Source of the DNA: Chitinophaga lutea
GTDB taxonomy: Bacteria; Bacteroidota; Bacteroidia; Chitinophagales; Chitinophagaceae
NCBI RefSeq assembly: GCF_003813775.1
Contig: NZ_RPDH01000002.1
Span: 558,001 to 622,000 of the forward strand
Length of the DNA stretch: 64,000 nucleotides
Reading direction: 5' to 3'
The notes under the pieces are model-generated. The model saw only the letters and a list, made by a program, of their open reading frames with translations, was not told the DNA's origin and did not search any database. Position 1 is the first letter of the stretch. Each line of letters begins with the position of its first letter. Below are positions 1 through 7,973 of the stretch, piece after piece. The position numbers and the translations under genes were made by a program.

Positions 1-297
1 GGTATCAAGCTCGCCGTTACCATTTTCGTCGAGGAATACGGAAATGGCGTATTTACCGGCCGGGATGCGGTCGAATTCCACCAGTACTTCACTTTTACCG
101 CTGACCGGCACCACTTTGGCGAATACCGTTTTATCGCGTTTCATAAAGGTGCCCGCATTGCCGTACCAGCCGATGTAGAGCTTGCCCGTTTTATTTCCGA
201 GGTTCGTGACTTTGACCGCGTATTTCGTTTGTGCGCCCGCGGTAAGGCAGCTGAAGAGGGTTAGAATGAGGCCGGGGATGAGGTAACGTAAAGCCAT
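1..297 (-). CDS. DUF2141 domain protein, N-terminal part (cut by window edge)
   Basis: The minus-strand frame opens with ATG at 297 and stays open to base 1, giving 99 codons; the C-terminus lies outside the window. The first 22 or so residues form a Sec signal peptide ending near LTAGAQ, so the product is exported. The mature part reads KYAVKVTNLGNKTGKLYIGWY and continues with PAGKYAISVFLDENGNGELD. A secreted beta-sandwich with an acidic DxNxNGxLD loop is the hallmark of DUF2141. Family members are small periplasmic or surface proteins of about 140 residues with no established biochemical role. The gene is divergent from the DUF6496 gene, with 107 bp between the two starts. Family assignment is by eye and fairly secure; function is unknown. 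Confidence 0.75.
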   Translation of the reverse strand, partial: MALRYLIPGLILTLFSCLTAGAQTKYAVKVTNLGNKTGKLYIGWYGNAGTFMKRDKTVFAKVVPVSGKSEVLVEFDRIPAGKYAISVFLDENGNGELDT

Positions 298-404
298 AAA
301 GTTGTTTTAACAATTGAAGGAAAAACTGTGCCGGAACGGATGGCGCATTATTTGATGCTGATGCAATGATAATCACTTTTATTCAACCCATTAAAAGTAA
401 GATC

Positions 405-842
405 ATGGCAAAGTATTCCAGAAAAGCCGGCGACAAGGTGGAGCGGGCCATGCATGAAATGCATGAAGGCAAACTCAGGAGCGGCCGGAGCGGGAAGAAA
501 GTCACCAATCCGAAACAGGCCATCGCCATAGGCCTTTCCGAGGCCCGTGAAGAAGGCGCCAAAGTGCCGAAAAAAGCGGCGGCCAAAAAAGGCGGTGCGA
601 AGAAGGCCACCCGTAAAGCCGCCACCAGGAAGGCTGCTCCGAAGAAAGCAGCGGCCGGCAAAGGAAGAACAAGAAAAGCGGCGGCAAAGAAAGCGGCGCC
701 TAAAAAGGCGGCCGCGCGAAAAGGCGGCGCAAAAAAGGCCGCTACCCGGAAAGCAGCAGCCAAAAAAGCCGCTCCGAAAAAAGCGGCAGGCAGGGAAAAA
801 GCCGCTTCCAAAAAAAGAAGCACCAGCAAGGCCACGGCATAA
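405..842 (+). CDS. DUF6496 protein with histone-H1-like Lys/Ala-rich tail
   Basis: The start is placed at 405 (MAKYSRKAGDKVERAMHEMH) rather than the upstream in-frame ATG at 366, because the family begins here and the extra 13 residues look like leader. Residues 1 to about 55 contain MHEMHEGKLRSGRSGKKV followed by KQAIAIGLSEAREEG, the DUF6496 pattern. The remaining 90 residues are almost entirely Lys, Ala, Arg, Gly and Pro in degenerate KKAAPKKAA and TRKAAAKKA repeats. This resembles the C-terminal tail of eukaryotic histone H1 and bacterial HctB/AlgP-like proteins. Such tails bind DNA through charge, so a nucleoid-associated role is likely but inferred. A hairpin terminator follows directly. 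The repeats make this reading frame prone to expansion or contraction. Confidence 0.8.
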   Translation: MAKYSRKAGDKVERAMHEMHEGKLRSGRSGKKVTNPKQAIAIGLSEAREEGAKVPKKAAAKKGGAKKATRKAATRKAAPKKAAAGKGRTRKAAAKKAAPKKAAARKGGAKKAATRKAAAKKAAPKKAAGREKAASKKRSTSKATA

Positions 843-846
843 ACGT

Positions 847-877
847 AAAAAGCCGGTACAGCAAGTACCGGCTTTTT
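847..877. terminator. Bidirectional terminator between DUF6496 gene and deacetylase gene
   Basis: A perfect inverted repeat (AAAAAGCCGGTA, 7-nt loop, TACCGGCTTTTT) lies between the convergent genes ending at 842 and 896. It has a T-run on both strands, so it can serve both. Confidence 0.85.
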
Positions 878-895
878 GTAGAAAATCATCCCCAA

Positions 896-1636
896 TCAGT
901 TGCCCGGCGGGTAAAAACGGATATGTTCAAATACATAATGGTCATTCCTGCGGAGGGTATCGATCAGCTGCTTCAGTTCACTCTCCTCCCACTTCTTCTG
1001 AAACATTTCGTCGTGCACCAGTATCACGATATGGTCTTTGGTCAATGTGCTGCCCGCGGCGAGGCGCGCGTTGATGGCTTTGGCCATCTGCTGCACCGTC
1101 TGGACGGGTGTTCCGTCTTGATCGTGATGCTGCCATTCGATATCCCACCCGAATAATTTAAACCCGCGTGCCGCCAGCGAATCCGCCGCCGCTTTGCCGC
1201 TTACGCCGTCGTCGCGCTTTTTGTTCCCCACCCGCCACATGTTGCGGCCCGGCAGGCGCACGATCTTATAACGGAGGTTCAGGCTGCTTTCGTTCTTCTC
1301 CACGTCGTTCACCACGTTCAGGGGGTTACTGTAAAATTGCTGGTATTTGTTATGGGCGTGCGTGAAACTGTGGTTATACGATTCCACGTAAGGATTGCGT
1401 TCGTACATGCCGTAATAGGACTGCAGCTTTTTGCTTTCCTCCGCATGTTCGCCGACGAGGAACACACTGATCTTCAGCTGTTCGGCCAACACCACGCTGT
1501 CGATGTTTTCACTGCCCTGGAGCGGGCCGTCGTCGAACGTCAGGTAGATATATTTGATGGGCGCCCTGTAAGCGGAAGGCTCTTCTTTAAACGCCACCAG
1601 CACGGAAACAAACAAAATGACGGCGAGTGTTTTCAT
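896..1636 (-). CDS. Polysaccharide deacetylase (NodB/CE4 family)
   Basis: The start is chosen at 1636 (MKTLAVILFVSVLVAF), which gives a signal peptide; the longer frame from 1675 would begin inside the upstream terminator. All NodB motifs are visible: TFDDGP at residues 33-38 (Asp35 general base, Asp36 metal ligand), the HSFTH metal site at 89-93, RLPG near 127-130, GWDIEW near 163-168 and LVHDE with His208. This supports an exported metal-dependent deacetylase acting on N-acetylated cell-wall or exopolysaccharide sugars; substrate cannot be read from sequence. It faces a shared terminator with the DUF6496 gene and follows the AraC gene on the same strand, with a terminator and a possible promoter between them, so it is probably transcribed alone. 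Confidence 0.85.
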   Translation of the reverse strand: MKTLAVILFVSVLVAFKEEPSAYRAPIKYIYLTFDDGPLQGSENIDSVVLAEQLKISVFLVGEHAEESKKLQSYYGMYERNPYVESYNHSFTHAHNKYQQFYSNPLNVVNDVEKNESSLNLRYKIVRLPGRNMWRVGNKKRDDGVSGKAAADSLAARGFKLFGWDIEWQHHDQDGTPVQTVQQMAKAINARLAAGSTLTKDHIVILVHDEMFQKKWEESELKQLIDTLRRNDHYVFEHIRFYPPGN

Positions 1637-1655
1637 ACGGATACGGGTTATACGA

Positions 1656-1663
1656 TAAAGATA
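1656..1663 (-). promoter_or_regulatory. Possible -7 box of deacetylase gene
   Basis: On the minus strand TATCTTTA differs at the last base from the Bacteroidota -7 consensus TAnnTTTG. It lies 20 nt upstream of the ATG at 1636 and just downstream of the AraC terminator. No clear -33 TTTG was found. Confidence 0.35.
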
Positions 1664-1674
1664 AGCGATTCCCA

Positions 1675-1699
1675 TAAAAAAACCCGGCTGCTGCCGGGC
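1675..1699 (-). terminator. Terminator of AraC-type regulator gene
   Basis: On the minus strand a CCCGGC-loop-GCCGGG stem is followed by a run of seven T. It lies downstream of the AraC gene stop at 1868 and upstream of the deacetylase start. Confidence 0.75.
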
Positions 1700-1867
1700 T
1701 GTCGAAATAATGGGTTGGTAAGGGGATAAAGCGGTATTGTATAAAAATAACGTGTAATCTCCTGGCGGGGAATACTCAGAAATAGGTATTTATGGCAGCT
1801 CTTTGTGCGCGGGAGAACCCGGGTGATGTGGAGGAGAACATTCTGCTTTGTTGAAATTCGGCCGCCG

Positions 1868-2695
1868 CTAAAAAGCAAAATCGTCCGCTGAAAATTCAGA
1901 AGGCGTGACGCCAAGAAACTGGCGGAAATCGCGGATGAGGTGCATCTGGTCGGCATACGCAAATTCGTAAGCAAGCGCCGCCCAGCGTGTCTGGCTGTTT
2001 CGCATTTTGTACTGCAGCATGTTGGAGAAACGCAGCATCCGGCTGTACATTTTCGGCGTAACGCCTACTTCCTTTACAAAGTTCCTTTCGAGCTGTCGCT
2101 TGCCAAGGCAGACCTGTTGTTGCAGGCAGGCGATGGACAGGGCGCCCTGACCGCCTGCGATGAGCGCCGCCATTTCCTGCACGGCGGGCGACGGATGGAT
2201 ATGCCTGCCGGCCTGCTGAAGCAAATGCAGCAGGTAAGGTTCCGCCGTTTGGATGCAGTGGTCGAGGCTGGTACAGGCCATCAGCCGTTCGGTGAGGCCA
2301 GGGAACACGGCGGGCATTACCAGCGCACCGTCTATCGCTTCATCGCTGAATTCGCTGGCGGGAATGCCCAGCAGCGCATACAAACCTGCCGGTGTAAAGC
2401 GGATACTGAAACTCACCAGGTCCCCGCTCAGGCGAATGGCATACTTCCGGTGCGTGCGCGGCCCGCGGATGGTGCAGCGCGCAAACGGCACCACCCTGCC
2501 GGACGCGCAGTCCGTTGTTTCAAATGCATCACCCATAAAAAAATCGATGGAACTGACGCTGCGGAGCGGCATCGCTTTGTGCACCGCCGCGTCTTTCGCG
2601 CGGATGGCGGCCGTACGGAACACGTATCCCGCAACATAAGGGCGCAACGCTTCGGTGGGGAGTTGCTGTGCGACTATGGAGAGCAGCCGGGGCAT
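1868..2695 (-). CDS. AraC-family transcriptional regulator
   Basis: The start is set at 2695 (MPRLLSIVAQQLP) because the 19 residues added by the upstream ATG at 2752 are not family-like. Residues 1 to about 160 form an N-terminal ligand or effector domain that starts with the typical LRPYVAGYVF segment, as in DUF6597-type AraC proteins. The C-terminal 100 residues carry two helix-turn-helix units: LSIACLQQQVCLGKRQLERNF, then WAALAYEFAYADQMHLIRDF followed by FLGVTPSEF, the conserved AraC ending. It is therefore a cytoplasmic DNA-binding regulator; ligand and target genes are unknown. It is a monocistronic minus-strand gene with its own terminator and no obvious partner; the closest candidates for regulation are the deacetylase and the GH88/DUF2264 genes. 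Confidence 0.85.
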   Translation of the reverse strand: MPRLLSIVAQQLPTEALRPYVAGYVFRTAAIRAKDAAVHKAMPLRSVSSIDFFMGDAFETTDCASGRVVPFARCTIRGPRTHRKYAIRLSGDLVSFSIRFTPAGLYALLGIPASEFSDEAIDGALVMPAVFPGLTERLMACTSLDHCIQTAEPYLLHLLQQAGRHIHPSPAVQEMAALIAGGQGALSIACLQQQVCLGKRQLERNFVKEVGVTPKMYSRMLRFSNMLQYKMRNSQTRWAALAYEFAYADQMHLIRDFRQFLGVTPSEFSADDFAF

Positions 2696-2769
2696 GGGGC
2701 ATGATTTACACCTGTAAATTACGGCTTTCAGCCAGCGGGAACAAGCGAACAAATACGTTTTATCAAAAG

Positions 2770-2800
2770 AAAGCCGCCCTGGAACGGAGCGGCCTTGTAT
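2770..2800 (-). terminator. Probable terminator of GH88-DUF2264 unit
   Basis: On the minus strand a GGCCGCTCCG/GGCGGC imperfect stem is followed by TTTCTTTT, just after the DUF2264 stop at 2810. Confidence 0.5.
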
Positions 2801-2809
2801 ATCACGCGG

Positions 2810-4069
2810 TTAGTAGTCCACATGATAATCTTTTTCAAAATTCTTCCCGGCCCAGGCCTTTTTTGCCGACCATTCCGCCGCCGGCGCCGCCCAGAAAGGA
2901 TTACCGGCCGGCAGGCCCAGCGGTAAAAACGACAGGGTGGCCATGTACAGGCTGCCCGTGGAGGTATAATAATCCGCGATCTGCGGATCGTGCCCGACGA
3001 AGCCGAGGTTCAGCCAGTTATCTTTACCGAAAGTGCCTTTCGCACCGTACATGTTTTTCTTCACGAGCGTGAGCGCGCTTCTCACCTGCGCCGGTTCGAT
3101 GCCTTTGGGCAGCAGCTCCATCAGCGCGATCTGGCTCAGGGCCTGGAAAGCGCCGGTGCGGTAGGTGATCGAACGGCCGATGGGCGGGAAAGTGCCTTCC
3201 GGCGATATCATTCTTTCCTGCTCCAGTGCGTACCGCTGCATTCTTTTCACAGCGAGATCGTATTCCTTTTTCCGTTCCGGCTGATGGCGGGCCAGCACGG
3301 CCAACGTATCCACCAGCATGGGATGTATCACAAAGGAATTGTAATAGTCGAACGCCAGGTTCGGGCCATCGCCATACCAGCCATCGCCTTTGTACCATTC
3401 CGCCATTTTGGTGATACCCTTTTCCAGCCGCTCCGCGTCCGGCTCCTCGCCTACCGACAGCAGAAAGGCTTCCGTCAGCGAACCGAACAGCAGCCAGTTG
3501 CTGTTAAACGGTTTGCGGTTGCGCAGCGATTTGAACGCCGTGATAATGTGCGTTTTCGTATCCGCCGGCAGCGGTTCCCAGAGCACTTTGGGCGCGCGCA
3601 GGAACGTTTGCGCCAGGTAAGCCGCATCCACGATCGGTTGATAGTCGGTTTTAAAATTCAGCGCGTCCGCACTGCCGGGCGTAAAGCAGGCCACCAGCCC
3701 CTTCACGGCATTCGTGCGCATGCGCTGCCGGTACTCTCCTTCCCTGCCCACATCATCGGTCAGCGCCAGCCAGGGCGCGATGCCTGCGTAAGTGCGGCCC
3801 ACCGCCTCGAGATAAGTAACATGGGCAGAGCGTTTATCGAACGTCGGGGATTTCTCCACCGGCATATTTTTAACGAGTGTGCCCGCGGCGAGATTGGCCA
3901 CCACCGGGTCGGCGATTTTATACAGGAGTTGCCACCAGTATTCACGGTCGTTTCCCGCCGGTGCGCTTACCGCCGGCTGCTGCGGCCCGCCTGCCAGCAG
4001 TTCTTTCGGGCTCAGCGCGCCCGCTACGCCGGCGAGTGACAACGCGCCTAAAAATTTCCTTCTTTCCAT
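2810..4069 (-). CDS. DUF2264 domain protein with Tat-like signal
   Basis: The 419-residue product starts MERRKFLGALSLAGVAGAL. The RRKFL pattern before a hydrophobic stretch is a twin-arginine export signal, so export in a folded state is likely. The body, from about residue 45 (YWWQLLYKIADPVVANLA), matches the DUF2264 family: an all-helical, (alpha/alpha)-barrel-like fold, with motifs such as YLEAVGRTYAGIAPWL and GWYGDGPNLAFDYYNSFV. Members occur beside polysaccharide lyases and glycoside hydrolases, and a role in uronic-acid-containing polysaccharide breakdown is suspected but not proven. The gene starts 9 bp after the GH88 gene stop and is clearly co-transcribed with it. Function here is an inference from that pairing. 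Confidence 0.8.
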   Translation of the reverse strand: MERRKFLGALSLAGVAGALSPKELLAGGPQQPAVSAPAGNDREYWWQLLYKIADPVVANLAAGTLVKNMPVEKSPTFDKRSAHVTYLEAVGRTYAGIAPWLALTDDVGREGEYRQRMRTNAVKGLVACFTPGSADALNFKTDYQPIVDAAYLAQTFLRAPKVLWEPLPADTKTHIITAFKSLRNRKPFNSNWLLFGSLTEAFLLSVGEEPDAERLEKGITKMAEWYKGDGWYGDGPNLAFDYYNSFVIHPMLVDTLAVLARHQPERKKEYDLAVKRMQRYALEQERMISPEGTFPPIGRSITYRTGAFQALSQIALMELLPKGIEPAQVRSALTLVKKNMYGAKGTFGKDNWLNLGFVGHDPQIADYYTSTGSLYMATLSFLPLGLPAGNPFWAAPAAEWSAKKAWAGKNFEKDYHVDY

Positions 4070-4078
4070 CGTGCTAAT

Positions 4079-5260
4079 TTATAGATACCAGGTTTTGTAA
4101 CGGTGCAGCGCTTCCAGGAAATAATAATCCGCATACGTGAGCGGCACATCCACCTCCGATTTGAGCGGCAGCGCGCCGGTGCTGTGCATCAGCAGGAAAC
4201 CGCCGTTTTCACCCGGTTGTGCGCGGTAGGCGGGCGACGACAGGGAGCGGATGATCTTTTCCGCGGCGGCCACATAGGTTTTGCGTTCCTTTTTGCTGCC
4301 GTATTGCGCCAGCTCCAGCAGCGCAGAGGCCATCACCGCCGCCGCCGAAGCGTCGCGGTAGGTGTCGGGGATACCGGGCGCATTAAAGTCCCAATAAGGC
4401 ACCAAATCCACAGGCATGTTGGGATGGCGGAGCATGAACGCGGCAATGTTTTTGGCGTGCGCCAGGTAACGTTTGTTCCCGGAGAAACGGTACATCATGG
4501 TGTAACCGTACAGTCCCCAGCTCTGCCCGCGGCTCCAGGCAGATTCATCCGCAGCGCCCTGCGCGGTCACCTTTTTGATAACCTTGCCGGTCTGCATATC
4601 GTAATCGATCACATGGTAAGAACTGTGATCGGGCCGGAAATGATTTTTGAGGGTATTGTCGGCGTGCGTCAGGGCGATCTCGCGATACTTTTTATCGCCC
4701 CCGTGGTCGCTCACCCAGTACAACAGTTCCAGGTTCATCATGTTGTCGATGATCACCGGGCCCTGCATTTTTTTGCTGGCGTTCCATGACTGGATAACGC
4801 CGGCGCCGGGGCGGTACCGGGTGGCCAGCGAGGCCGCGGCCGTATCGATGGTGGTTTTATAGGCGGGATTGCCGGTTATCCGGTAAGCGTTCCCGAAGCT
4901 GCAATACATCATGAACCCCAGGTCGTGGTTGCCGGTGTAATGTTTTTCTTTTTCGAGAATGGCGAGGCGGCGGCCGGCTTCGGCCATGGTAGCCTCGTCT
5001 TTGGTGTTTTCGTAAATGTAGAGGAGCGCACCGGGGTAAAAACCGCTGCACCACCATTTGGTGTCGCTGGTTTCCACCTTACCCGTTTTGGCATAGTAGG
5101 TTTTCGGCATCCGGTCGGCCGGCACCTGCCGGCTCAATACCTTGTATTGCTCTTTGGCAAACTGGAACTGTTCGTCGATCAGCTGTTTCATGCCGGCCTG
5201 CTGCGCCAGCAGCCCCAGGCTGTTGCACAGGAAAAAACAAATCATCAATCCTTTTCTCAT
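4079..5260 (-). CDS. Glycoside hydrolase family 88 (unsaturated glucuronyl hydrolase type)
   Basis: The 393-residue product has a Sec signal (MRKGLMICFFLCNSLGLLAQ). The rest matches GH88. Asp113 in NHDLGFMMYC and Asp172 in IIDNMMNLELL sit where the two essential aspartates of Bacillus unsaturated glucuronyl hydrolase lie, and SAWSRGQSWGLYG is the conserved central motif. GH88 enzymes remove the 4,5-unsaturated uronic acid left by polysaccharide lyases, by hydrating the double bond. It probably acts in the periplasm on oligosaccharides from pectin, ulvan or glycosaminoglycan-type polymers. GH105 is a close alternative fold, but the residue context favours GH88. It is the first gene of a two-gene unit with DUF2264; no lyase gene is in the window. 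Confidence 0.85.
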   Translation of the reverse strand: MRKGLMICFFLCNSLGLLAQQAGMKQLIDEQFQFAKEQYKVLSRQVPADRMPKTYYAKTGKVETSDTKWWCSGFYPGALLYIYENTKDEATMAEAGRRLAILEKEKHYTGNHDLGFMMYCSFGNAYRITGNPAYKTTIDTAAASLATRYRPGAGVIQSWNASKKMQGPVIIDNMMNLELLYWVSDHGGDKKYREIALTHADNTLKNHFRPDHSSYHVIDYDMQTGKVIKKVTAQGAADESAWSRGQSWGLYGYTMMYRFSGNKRYLAHAKNIAAFMLRHPNMPVDLVPYWDFNAPGIPDTYRDASAAAVMASALLELAQYGSKKERKTYVAAAEKIIRSLSSPAYRAQPGENGGFLLMHSTGALPLKSEVDVPLTYADYYFLEALHRYKTWYL

Positions 5261-5358
5261 TATCGTTCGTTTAACGGAACGGTAAAAATAACCGGACTGA
5301 TGGCCGTATTTGCGGGTTTAAATGGTCAAATATGCAGGTGAAATGTTACAAAACGCCT

Positions 5359-5406
5359 AAAAAAGGGCTAATAATCAACATTTTACCCGGTTGATTATCA
5401 GCCCTT
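5359..5406 (-). terminator. Strong terminator of sigma-factor unit
   Basis: A 17-bp inverted repeat with one mismatch (arms 5363-5379 and 5390-5406, 10-nt loop) is followed on the minus strand by six T. It lies 50 bp beyond the sigma factor stop. Confidence 0.85.
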
Positions 5407-5455
5407 CCCTGCCGGGGGCAGGTGGACGGCATACATCGTTTTACCGCCCCGCTGC

Positions 5456-6307
5456 TCAGGCAAAATGCTGCGCGAGCATCCGGAGTTTCTCCGGGTCGAC
5501 GACGTTGTTGATCTGGAGAATCCGTCCGCTTTCCGGCGACACGTCGAAGATCTGGCAGGAAATAAGCCGGCCCTGGTAATAATACAGGAAAGCCGGCTGG
5601 TGATTGATCGTGGTGGCTTTGATGTCGGAGCTTGCCTGGTATTTGTGGAACACGAGCATCAGCAGTTCCGCCACTTCCGTAGCCCCGATGCAAACCCGCT
5701 TCACCACGTTCAGTTTCGTACCGCCGTCCGCATAGAAAGCGATGTCTTCCGCCAGGAGATGCTCCAGCTTTTCCAGGTTCCGGCTGCGGATGGCGTTGAT
5801 ATAGTTTTCCAGCAGCACATTGGTCTGGGCCGACCTTACCGGCGGGGCTTCGGCTTCGCCCGGCTTGAAGAGTTTGGTTTTGGCACGGCTCAGCAGCTTG
5901 CGGCTGTTTTCTTCGGTGGTAGACAGGATGTCGGCGATTTCCTGGTGGGAATAGTCGAAACTTTCTCTCAGGATAAAGGCTGCCCGCTCTTTGGCGTTCA
6001 GCTTTTCCAGCAGTACCAGCAGCGAGTATGAGAGAATATCCTTCAGGTACACATTGGTGTCCGCCGCTTCGGTGGCCACCGGCTCCGGCAGCCACACTTC
6101 CGGCTGGAGGGTGCGCTTTTTCCGGTTTTTGGCGTTGATGGCATGATTGATCACGCTTTTGACGAGATAGGCTTTTTCGTTTTCGATGCCTTCGCGGGGC
6201 GAGGCATAATAATGGGTGAGCACATCCTGCACAATGTCGCGCGCATCTTCGGCGCTGCCGGCGATATTGTACGCGTACGGAAACAATTCGTTCTGATAGT
6301 CTTTCAT
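5456..6307 (-). CDS. ECF RNA polymerase sigma factor with C-terminal SnoaL-like domain (SigJ type)
   Basis: The 283-residue product begins with a sigma region 2 (LFPYAYNIAGSAEDARDIVQDVLTHYY) and has a region 4 helix-turn-helix around residues 115-150 (LNAKERAAFILRESFDYSHQEIADIL followed by SRKLLSRAKTKL). After residue 165 a SnoaL-like domain follows (NYINAIRSRNLEKLEHLLAEDI, ending LQINNVVDPEKL). This layout is that of ECF41/SigJ sigma factors, where the extra domain controls sigma activity instead of a separate anti-sigma factor. Family knowledge links such factors with carboxymuconolactone-decarboxylase-like genes, and one lies two genes upstream in this unit. It directs transcription in the cytoplasm, but its stimulus is unknown. 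It starts 7 bp after the EamA gene, so it is the last gene of a three-gene unit. Confidence 0.88.
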   Translation of the reverse strand: MKDYQNELFPYAYNIAGSAEDARDIVQDVLTHYYASPREGIENEKAYLVKSVINHAINAKNRKKRTLQPEVWLPEPVATEAADTNVYLKDILSYSLLVLLEKLNAKERAAFILRESFDYSHQEIADILSTTEENSRKLLSRAKTKLFKPGEAEAPPVRSAQTNVLLENYINAIRSRNLEKLEHLLAEDIAFYADGGTKLNVVKRVCIGATEVAELLMLVFHKYQASSDIKATTINHQPAFLYYYQGRLISCQIFDVSPESGRILQINNVVDPEKLRMLAQHFA

Positions 6308-6314
6308 GAGATGG

Positions 6315-7223
6315 TTATGCTTTTGCCCTGGCCAGTTCTTTGCGGAGCAGGTGGATGTTCATGAGAATGATGGACACGATGATGAGCACGATGCCGAACC
6401 ATTGCCAGCCGTTCACCCGTTCGTGGAGGAGCAGCCAGGCCATGCTGACCGATACCGGTATTTCGATGGCGATGATGATGGCGCCCAGGCCGATGCCCGT
6501 TTTCGGGAACCCGACGTTGAACAGCAGCGGGGGCAGAATGGTGCCGAACAGCGCCAGCAGCAGTCCCCAGGTCCAGAAAATCGACAGCTGGAACTGCGGC
6601 GGCATGTTGAACAATCCAACCGCTACCACCATCACTGTACCACCCAGGAGGATAAAAAATCCTTTCTTTTCCGATGGCATGCCGGTGGCCACGCTGTTGG
6701 AAACATATAACGAAATGGTATACATGACCGCCGCCGCCAGGCCCCACAGCACCCCGATGGCGCTGGGGCTGCCGTGGGCAGACAATACATTGGTAGCGAG
6801 CACGGTACCCAGCAATACCACGATAACCGCGATGATCTTGTTCAGCCCGGGCCATCGCGCCGCCAGCAGGCTTTCCAGCACCACGCCCATCCAGATGGTC
6901 TGCATGAGCAGGATGACGCATATCGACACCGGGATATATTGTACGGAGAGATAATAAAATACGCCCGTAAGGCCGTAGCTGGTGCCGCCCGCGATGAGCT
7001 TCAGCACATCGTTCCGTTCCCTGGCCGGTTGCGGCGCCGGCGAAGGTTTCCTGAACAGCCACAAACAGCCCATCACCACCAGGCCCACGAGGTACTGGGC
7101 GTAAGTCACTTCCGTTACCGAATATCCCTGGTTATAGGCCAGCCTCACCAGGGTAGCCAGTACACCGTAACTTGCCGCGCCAATACCTACGAATAAGATG
7201 CCTTTTAATAAATTCCTGTCCAT
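6315..7223 (-). CDS. EamA/DMT-superfamily transporter
   Basis: The 302-residue protein has about ten predicted membrane segments arranged as two EamA repeats, starting with GILFVGIGAASYGVLATLVRLAY and with the second repeat from about residue 155 (GVLWGLAAAVMYTISLYV). The C-terminus ends in a short basic tail (RKELARAKA), as in cytoplasmic-ended DMT transporters. The family exports small metabolites such as amino acids or other compounds across the inner membrane; substrate cannot be told. It sits between the AhpD-like gene (52-bp gap upstream) and the sigma factor gene (7-bp gap downstream), so the three are probably one transcript. Its presence with a self-regulated sigma factor suggests an inducible export role, which is inference only. 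Confidence 0.85.
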   Translation of the reverse strand: MDRNLLKGILFVGIGAASYGVLATLVRLAYNQGYSVTEVTYAQYLVGLVVMGCLWLFRKPSPAPQPARERNDVLKLIAGGTSYGLTGVFYYLSVQYIPVSICVILLMQTIWMGVVLESLLAARWPGLNKIIAVIVVLLGTVLATNVLSAHGSPSAIGVLWGLAAAVMYTISLYVSNSVATGMPSEKKGFFILLGGTVMVVAVGLFNMPPQFQLSIFWTWGLLLALFGTILPPLLFNVGFPKTGIGLGAIIIAIEIPVSVSMAWLLLHERVNGWQWFGIVLIIVSIILMNIHLLRKELARAKA

Positions 7224-7274
7224 GACACTTTCCTTTTCAACTGCAATGATACGTTTTCCGGGCGTGTGCCGGCC

Positions 7275-7733
7275 TTATTGCCATATGGTATTCGGCTGAT
7301 AGTTGCCGGCGATGGTGCGGAAAGCCTTGTTGAGCCTGTTCCAGGTGTTGATCATGCCTACCGCCAGGGAGATGTGGGCGATCTCCGCTTTGGAGTAATA
7401 TTCCGCGAGGTGATCGTACACTTCATCGCTTACTTCGCATTTAACGGTCAGTTCTTCTGCGAAAGCCAGGGCCGCTCTTTCCTCTTCGGTGTAATACGGC
7501 GTTTCGCGCCAGGCAGCGAGGCCGTGAAGGCGTTGTTCGGTTTCACCCGCATGGATGGCGTCTTTATGGTGCATATCGAGGCAGAACGCGCAGCCGTTGA
7601 TCTGGGACACGCGGTAGTTGATCAGCTCCTGTAATTTGCTGTCGAGGCCAGATTTACGGATGTAACCGCCTACTTTCAAAAGGGATTCGATAAAGCCATT
7701 GGGCATTTCCTGCATGGAGATTCTTGCTTCCAT
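7275..7733 (-). CDS. Carboxymuconolactone decarboxylase / AhpD-like protein
   Basis: The 152-residue product carries the AhpD-core motif GCAFCLDMHHKDA, with Cys48, Cys51 and His55 as the thiol redox/proton relay residues. Helical segments on each side (LQELINYRVSQINGC, EERAALAFAEELT, ISLAVGMINTWNRL) fit the family. Most short members are alkylhydroperoxidase-like reductants and few are true carboxymuconolactone decarboxylases, so a peroxidase-type role against oxidative or electrophilic stress is the more likely one. It is the first gene of the unit with the EamA transporter and the SigJ-like sigma factor. ECF41 sigma factors are known to drive genes of just this family, so it is probably a target of the sigma factor encoded downstream. 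Confidence 0.87.
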   Translation of the reverse strand: MEARISMQEMPNGFIESLLKVGGYIRKSGLDSKLQELINYRVSQINGCAFCLDMHHKDAIHAGETEQRLHGLAAWRETPYYTEEERAALAFAEELTVKCEVSDEVYDHLAEYYSKAEIAHISLAVGMINTWNRLNKAFRTIAGNYQPNTIWQ

Positions 7734-7832
7734 TGTGTTTGATTTTTAATTGTGATGTAAAAGATTCCCTAATAAGACACAACGGAAAAAGGAAACGTGA
7801 CAGGATCCGGAAGTTTTTTTTATTTTTTTATG

Positions 7833-7860
7833 AAAAAAGCCCCTGGAGTGGCCAGGGGCT
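7833..7860 (-). terminator. Terminator of DinB-like gene
   Basis: An AGCCCCTGG/CCAGGGGCT stem with a 5-nt loop is followed on the minus strand by six T and a further T-rich stretch. It lies about 115 bp beyond the DinB-like stop at 7974. Confidence 0.8.
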
Positions 7861-7973
7861 TTCGTTTCGCCTTATAAAATATTTTTAAGCACAGCCTGCA
7901 ACCGGCTGCGATTTCCCGTTTTACCGACGGAAAAACGCACGTGCCCATCACCACTGCAACACGAAATCAACCG

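Noticed and set aside
383..895. Long antisense open frame over the Lys/Ala-rich gene
   Set aside because: The complement of AAR and GCN repeats gives Leu/Phe/Ala-rich frames with few stops. It has no start context or family likeness.
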